DNA of 8,743 nt from an uncultured Thermoguttaceae bacterium (GTDB lineage Bacteria > Planctomycetota > Planctomycetia > Pirellulales > Thermoguttaceae): contig CAKVCP010000092.1 of assembly GCA_934725735.1 (NCBI GenBank), positions 1 to 8,743 of the forward strand, given 5' to 3'. Each line of letters starts with the position of its first letter. Position 1 is the stretch's first letter. Below, in pieces: positions 6,844 through 8,743 of this stretch. The position numbers and the translations under genes were made by a program. The notes beneath the pieces were generated by a model. The model saw nothing but the letters and a program-made list of their open reading frames with translations. It did no database searches and had not been told where the DNA came from.

Positions 6844-6956
6844 GTGTGCGTTGAAGTCCTTGTCCTCCGATATAGGCACCAGGAGTTTCCCACACAGACT
6901 TAGGCGAACGACGTCGGGTCAACGCCTGTTATTGAATCACGGATGTTTTAAGGCGT
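6844..6956 (+). promoter_or_regulatory. Structured porin leader with alternative pairings at the ribosome-binding site
   Basis: Noncoding leader before the porin ATG. Complementary segments: GTGTG (6844-6848) with CACAC (6891-6895); AAGTC (6854-6858) with GACTT (6897-6901), which crosses the first pair as in a pseudoknot; CTCC (6865-6868) with GGAG (6882-6885) inside; AGGCG (6902-6906) with CGCCT (6923-6927). ACGCCT (6922-6927) also matches AGGCGT (6951-6956), which overlaps the ribosome-binding AAGG (6950-6953). The two CGCCT pairings exclude each other. I recognise no known riboswitch family. The stems are short and may occur by chance. Upstream, 6781-6841 is AT-rich with T7 and A7 runs (6825-6831, 6835-6841) and no gene. 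Confidence 0.3.
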
Positions 6957-6962
6957 CATGGA

Positions 6963-8183
6963 ATGAAAAAATTTGCTTGTATTACACCTTTGCTTTGCTC
7001 TGTACTTTTTGGAGGCGTCGCCGCCTTCGCTGTTGATCTCGACTATCTCAACGGAGCGCCTGCTAAACCGATCGTTGCGAGCGCAATGCCTTCTTACACG
7101 CAGGAAGTCGCTACCGAAGCAATCCCAGAAGAGGCCGCTGTTGAAGAACCGGAAAAATGGTTGAGCGGAAACGTCGTCGGATATTGGATGGACGGTTACA
7201 AAGGAACCGACGCGGCGTTGGCTCAAGCCTGGTTGACCGCCCATAAATCGATCGACTCGAACCGTCCCTTTTCTATGGGCTATCAAATCGACGCGCTCTT
7301 CGGAACGATGAACGGTCAGTGCTTCGGCGACGGCGGCTTTGATGGAAAATGGGGCGTGACGGGCGATGGATACGCCGCCTCAATTTTTCAGGCCTACGCG
7401 GAAGTCGGCATGGGCAAACTCTCCGCAAAGGTCGGTAAGTTCGGCACGCTTCTCGGCTTCGAACCTCTCGACGCGAGCGCCGACAATTTCCTCTCCCACA
7501 CCAATATGTACGATCATGAGCCGTTGACGCACTCTGGCGGACTCTTAACGTGGGCGCCGGAAGACGCCCTGGAATTGAGCGTCGGTCTTGTCGCGGGTAG
7601 CGACAACAGCTTCGGCAATAACTTCGGCGACACGGGTTTCCTCTTTGGCGCGACCCTTAATCTCGACGAAAATCTCTCCGTCAGCTACGCTGGCGAACTC
7701 ATGCAAGTTCATAGCGCGCTAGGGGCGGATCGCACGGCTCAGAGCTTTGGATATTACGACCTCGGCGGCGCCTCAATCGGCGATCAAAACGAATACCTGC
7801 AGTCCGTCACCGTCAATCTCGGACTCTCCGACAAGCTGTCGTACTCCTTCACCACGAACTACGGCACGATGGAAGATCGCGCGACGCGCACTCAGCGTTA
7901 CAGCCAGTTCGGCCTCGCGAATTACCTCACCTACAAACATACCGACAACTTCTCCAGCAACCTGCGCTACGAATATTACACCCAGCAGCTTGAAGGGGAA
8001 GAAAACTTTGACGGCGTCGAAAAAGAAAGCAAGGGCAATTATCACGACATAACATACTCCATCAACTATATGCCGATGGAAAATATGTTCATCCTCCCTG
8101 AAATTCGTTACGACTGGGTCGACGAACTCGGCGCTGAAGACAGTGGCGTCACCGGCGCCGTTGGGTTCGGAGTCCTCTTCTAA
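6963..8183 (+). CDS. Outer-membrane beta-barrel porin (BBP2-like)
   Basis: 406 residues. It begins with a Sec signal peptide (MKK, hydrophobic to 20, cleavage likely AFA-VD at 23), then a Pro/Glu/Ala-rich periplasmic segment (about 31-65), then strands alternating polar and aromatic residues to the end. The core matches the BBP2 porin family (PF07642, found in Planctomycetes and other Gram-negatives): AYAEVGMGKLSAKVGKFGTLLGFEP (about 144-168), HTNMYDHEPLTHSGGLLTW in the same order as family members, and SVGLVAGSDNSFG. The last residue is Phe in GFGVLF, the usual BAM-recognition end of a barrel strand. It should form an outer-membrane channel for small solutes; specificity is unknown. ATG at 6963 has AAGG (6950-6953) nine bases upstream. 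A hairpin terminator follows closely. The gene is monocistronic, divergent from the antiporter. Confidence 0.9.
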   Translation: MKKFACITPLLCSVLFGGVAAFAVDLDYLNGAPAKPIVASAMPSYTQEVATEAIPEEAAVEEPEKWLSGNVVGYWMDGYKGTDAALAQAWLTAHKSIDSNRPFSMGYQIDALFGTMNGQCFGDGGFDGKWGVTGDGYAASIFQAYAEVGMGKLSAKVGKFGTLLGFEPLDASADNFLSHTNMYDHEPLTHSGGLLTWAPEDALELSVGLVAGSDNSFGNNFGDTGFLFGATLNLDENLSVSYAGELMQVHSALGADRTAQSFGYYDLGGASIGDQNEYLQSVTVNLGLSDKLSYSFTTNYGTMEDRATRTQRYSQFGLANYLTYKHTDNFSSNLRYEYYTQQLEGEENFDGVEKESKGNYHDITYSINYMPMENMFILPEIRYDWVDELGAEDSGVTGAVGFGVLF

Positions 8184-8205
8184 TCCTTCTAAAATCCCCA
8201 ATTCG

Positions 8206-8233
8206 AAGACGCGAGTTATCTCGCGTCTTTTTT
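8206..8233 (+). terminator. Rho-independent terminator of the porin gene
   Basis: Perfect 10-bp arms AAGACGCGAG (8206-8215) and CTCGCGTCTT (8220-8229) with a TTAT loop, followed by a T run to 8233 and more T after one A. It lies 22 bases after the porin stop and four bases before the end of the convergent EamA gene. On the minus strand the hairpin is followed by a poor T tract, so termination in that direction is less certain. Confidence 0.9.
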
Positions 8234-8236
8234 ATT

Positions 8237-8653
8237 TTAGAGAATCATCGCCGCGCACCCAAGCGTTATCAAAACGCAACCAACGACGCTCTTGACGTTC
8301 GGCGTTTCGTGAAGAAATAGGAACGCCATGAGAAACGTTAAGACGACGCTGAGCTTATCGATCGCCGTTACTTTATGAACCTCCCCCATTTGAATCGCCC
8401 GGTAGTAAAAAAGCCATGACGCGCCCGTCGCCAAGCCGGAAAGGATCAAAAAGCTCCAATTTTTCCGACTCAAATGCGCGATCTCTCCCTGAGAGCCAAC
8501 AACGAACGCAACAAACCACGCCATGAAAAGAACGACCGTCGTTCGCACAGCGGTCGCCAAATTCGAATTGACGCCGTCGATCCCTATCTTTGCAAGAATT
8601 GAAGTCAACGCCGCGAAAAACGCGGACAAAATCGCATAGAAGATTGCTGTCAT
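8237..8653 (-). CDS. EamA-family (DMT) transporter, single-domain form
   Basis: 138 residues with five predicted membrane helices (about 3-22, 36-52, 67-86, 99-114, 120-138): one EamA repeat, against the ten-helix two-repeat form of most drug/metabolite transporters. Typical features are FFAALTSILAKIGI (12-25), NLATAVRT (31-38), LSGLATGASWLFYYRAIQMG (71-90), AIDKLSVVLT (97-106) and the C-terminal half-helix with HE (115-116). Such half-size members are a known class presumed to work as antiparallel or homodimers in the inner membrane; the substrate is unknown. It is complete at both ends, not a truncation: it ends with TAA at the porin terminator. The start ATG has GGAG too close (2 bases) for standard spacing, and a three-codon ORF (ATG at 8659-8661) overlaps it, so initiation may use coupling. 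Confidence 0.9.
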   Translation of the reverse strand: MTAIFYAILSAFFAALTSILAKIGIDGVNSNLATAVRTTVVLFMAWFVAFVVGSQGEIAHLSRKNWSFLILSGLATGASWLFYYRAIQMGEVHKVTAIDKLSVVLTFLMAFLFLHETPNVKSVVGCVLITLGCAAMIL

Positions 8654-8743
8654 CTCTCCATTATCTCAGACGCCTTTTACACCATGAAGCCATTGAAAGA
8701 CAAGTCGTCTATTACCGCGTCGAGAAAGTTTGTCCCTCAGGCT
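8654..8743. other. Right-edge stretch, no gene assignable
   Basis: Two short frames stay open to the window edge: plus strand from ATG 8684 (20 codons, no ribosome-binding site) and minus strand ending at TGA 8666-8668 (25 codons, which would be the C-terminus of a gene just upstream of the EamA gene). A third minus frame stops at a TAA about 55-60 bases further upstream. Nothing here is recognisable, so I make no coding call. Confidence 0.3.

Noticed and set aside
6851..7036. 61-codon plus-strand frame overlapping the porin start
   Set aside because: No ribosome-binding site, no recognisable product, and it covers the structured leader and the porin signal peptide in another frame.
8666..8743. 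C-terminus of a minus-strand gene entering from the right edge
   Set aside because: Twenty-five codons with rare arginine codons and no recognisable motif; competing frames are equally plausible at this length.

Overview
The window looks like chromosomal DNA from a Planctomycetota-type Gram-negative bacterium. The pointers are an outer-membrane BBP2-type beta-barrel porin ending in phenylalanine, a twin-arginine-exported Gfo/Idh/MocA oxidoreductase and a secreted seven-bladed lactonase-like propeller. GTG and TTG starts and CG-rich codons fit but are not diagnostic. The assignment rests on gene families only, and a related PVC lineage is possible. I see no tRNA, rRNA, insertion sequence, CRISPR array or prophage.

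Layout. Bases 1-1919 (minus) hold a GcvPA-like glycine dehydrogenase subunit followed 44 bases later by a HAD-superfamily phosphatase that runs off the left edge; the two probably share a transcript. A terminator (about 2025-2055) separates them from a secreted lactonase-family protein (2080-3375, minus). That gene is divergent from a Tat-exported Gfo/Idh/MocA oxidoreductase (3607-4830, plus), with recognisable sigma70-like promoters both ways in the 231-base gap. A bidirectional hairpin terminator (4848-4883) lies between the oxidoreductase and a convergent NhaC-family Na+/H+ antiporter (4891-6657, minus). A 305-base gap (6658-6962) carries a consensus antiporter promoter, short palindromes and a long structured-looking porin leader. 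The porin (6963-8183, plus) meets a half-size EamA transporter (8237-8653, minus) at another hairpin terminator. The last 90 bases hold no gene I can call.

Together the genes are ordinary chromosomal housekeeping and envelope functions: periplasmic sugar or lactone chemistry (lactonase, oxidoreductase), outer-membrane uptake (porin) and inner-membrane transport (NhaC, EamA). They form small separately terminated units, not one pathway operon.

I found no obvious new multi-gene system. The points most worth checking are: the GcvPA homologue, which has lost the family's signature motifs and has no GcvPB beside it; a porin leader in which one segment can pair with either an upstream element or the ribosome-binding region; two- or three-codon ORFs overlapping the start codons of three of the seven genes; and an oxidoreductase with AVP in place of the catalytic EKP motif.
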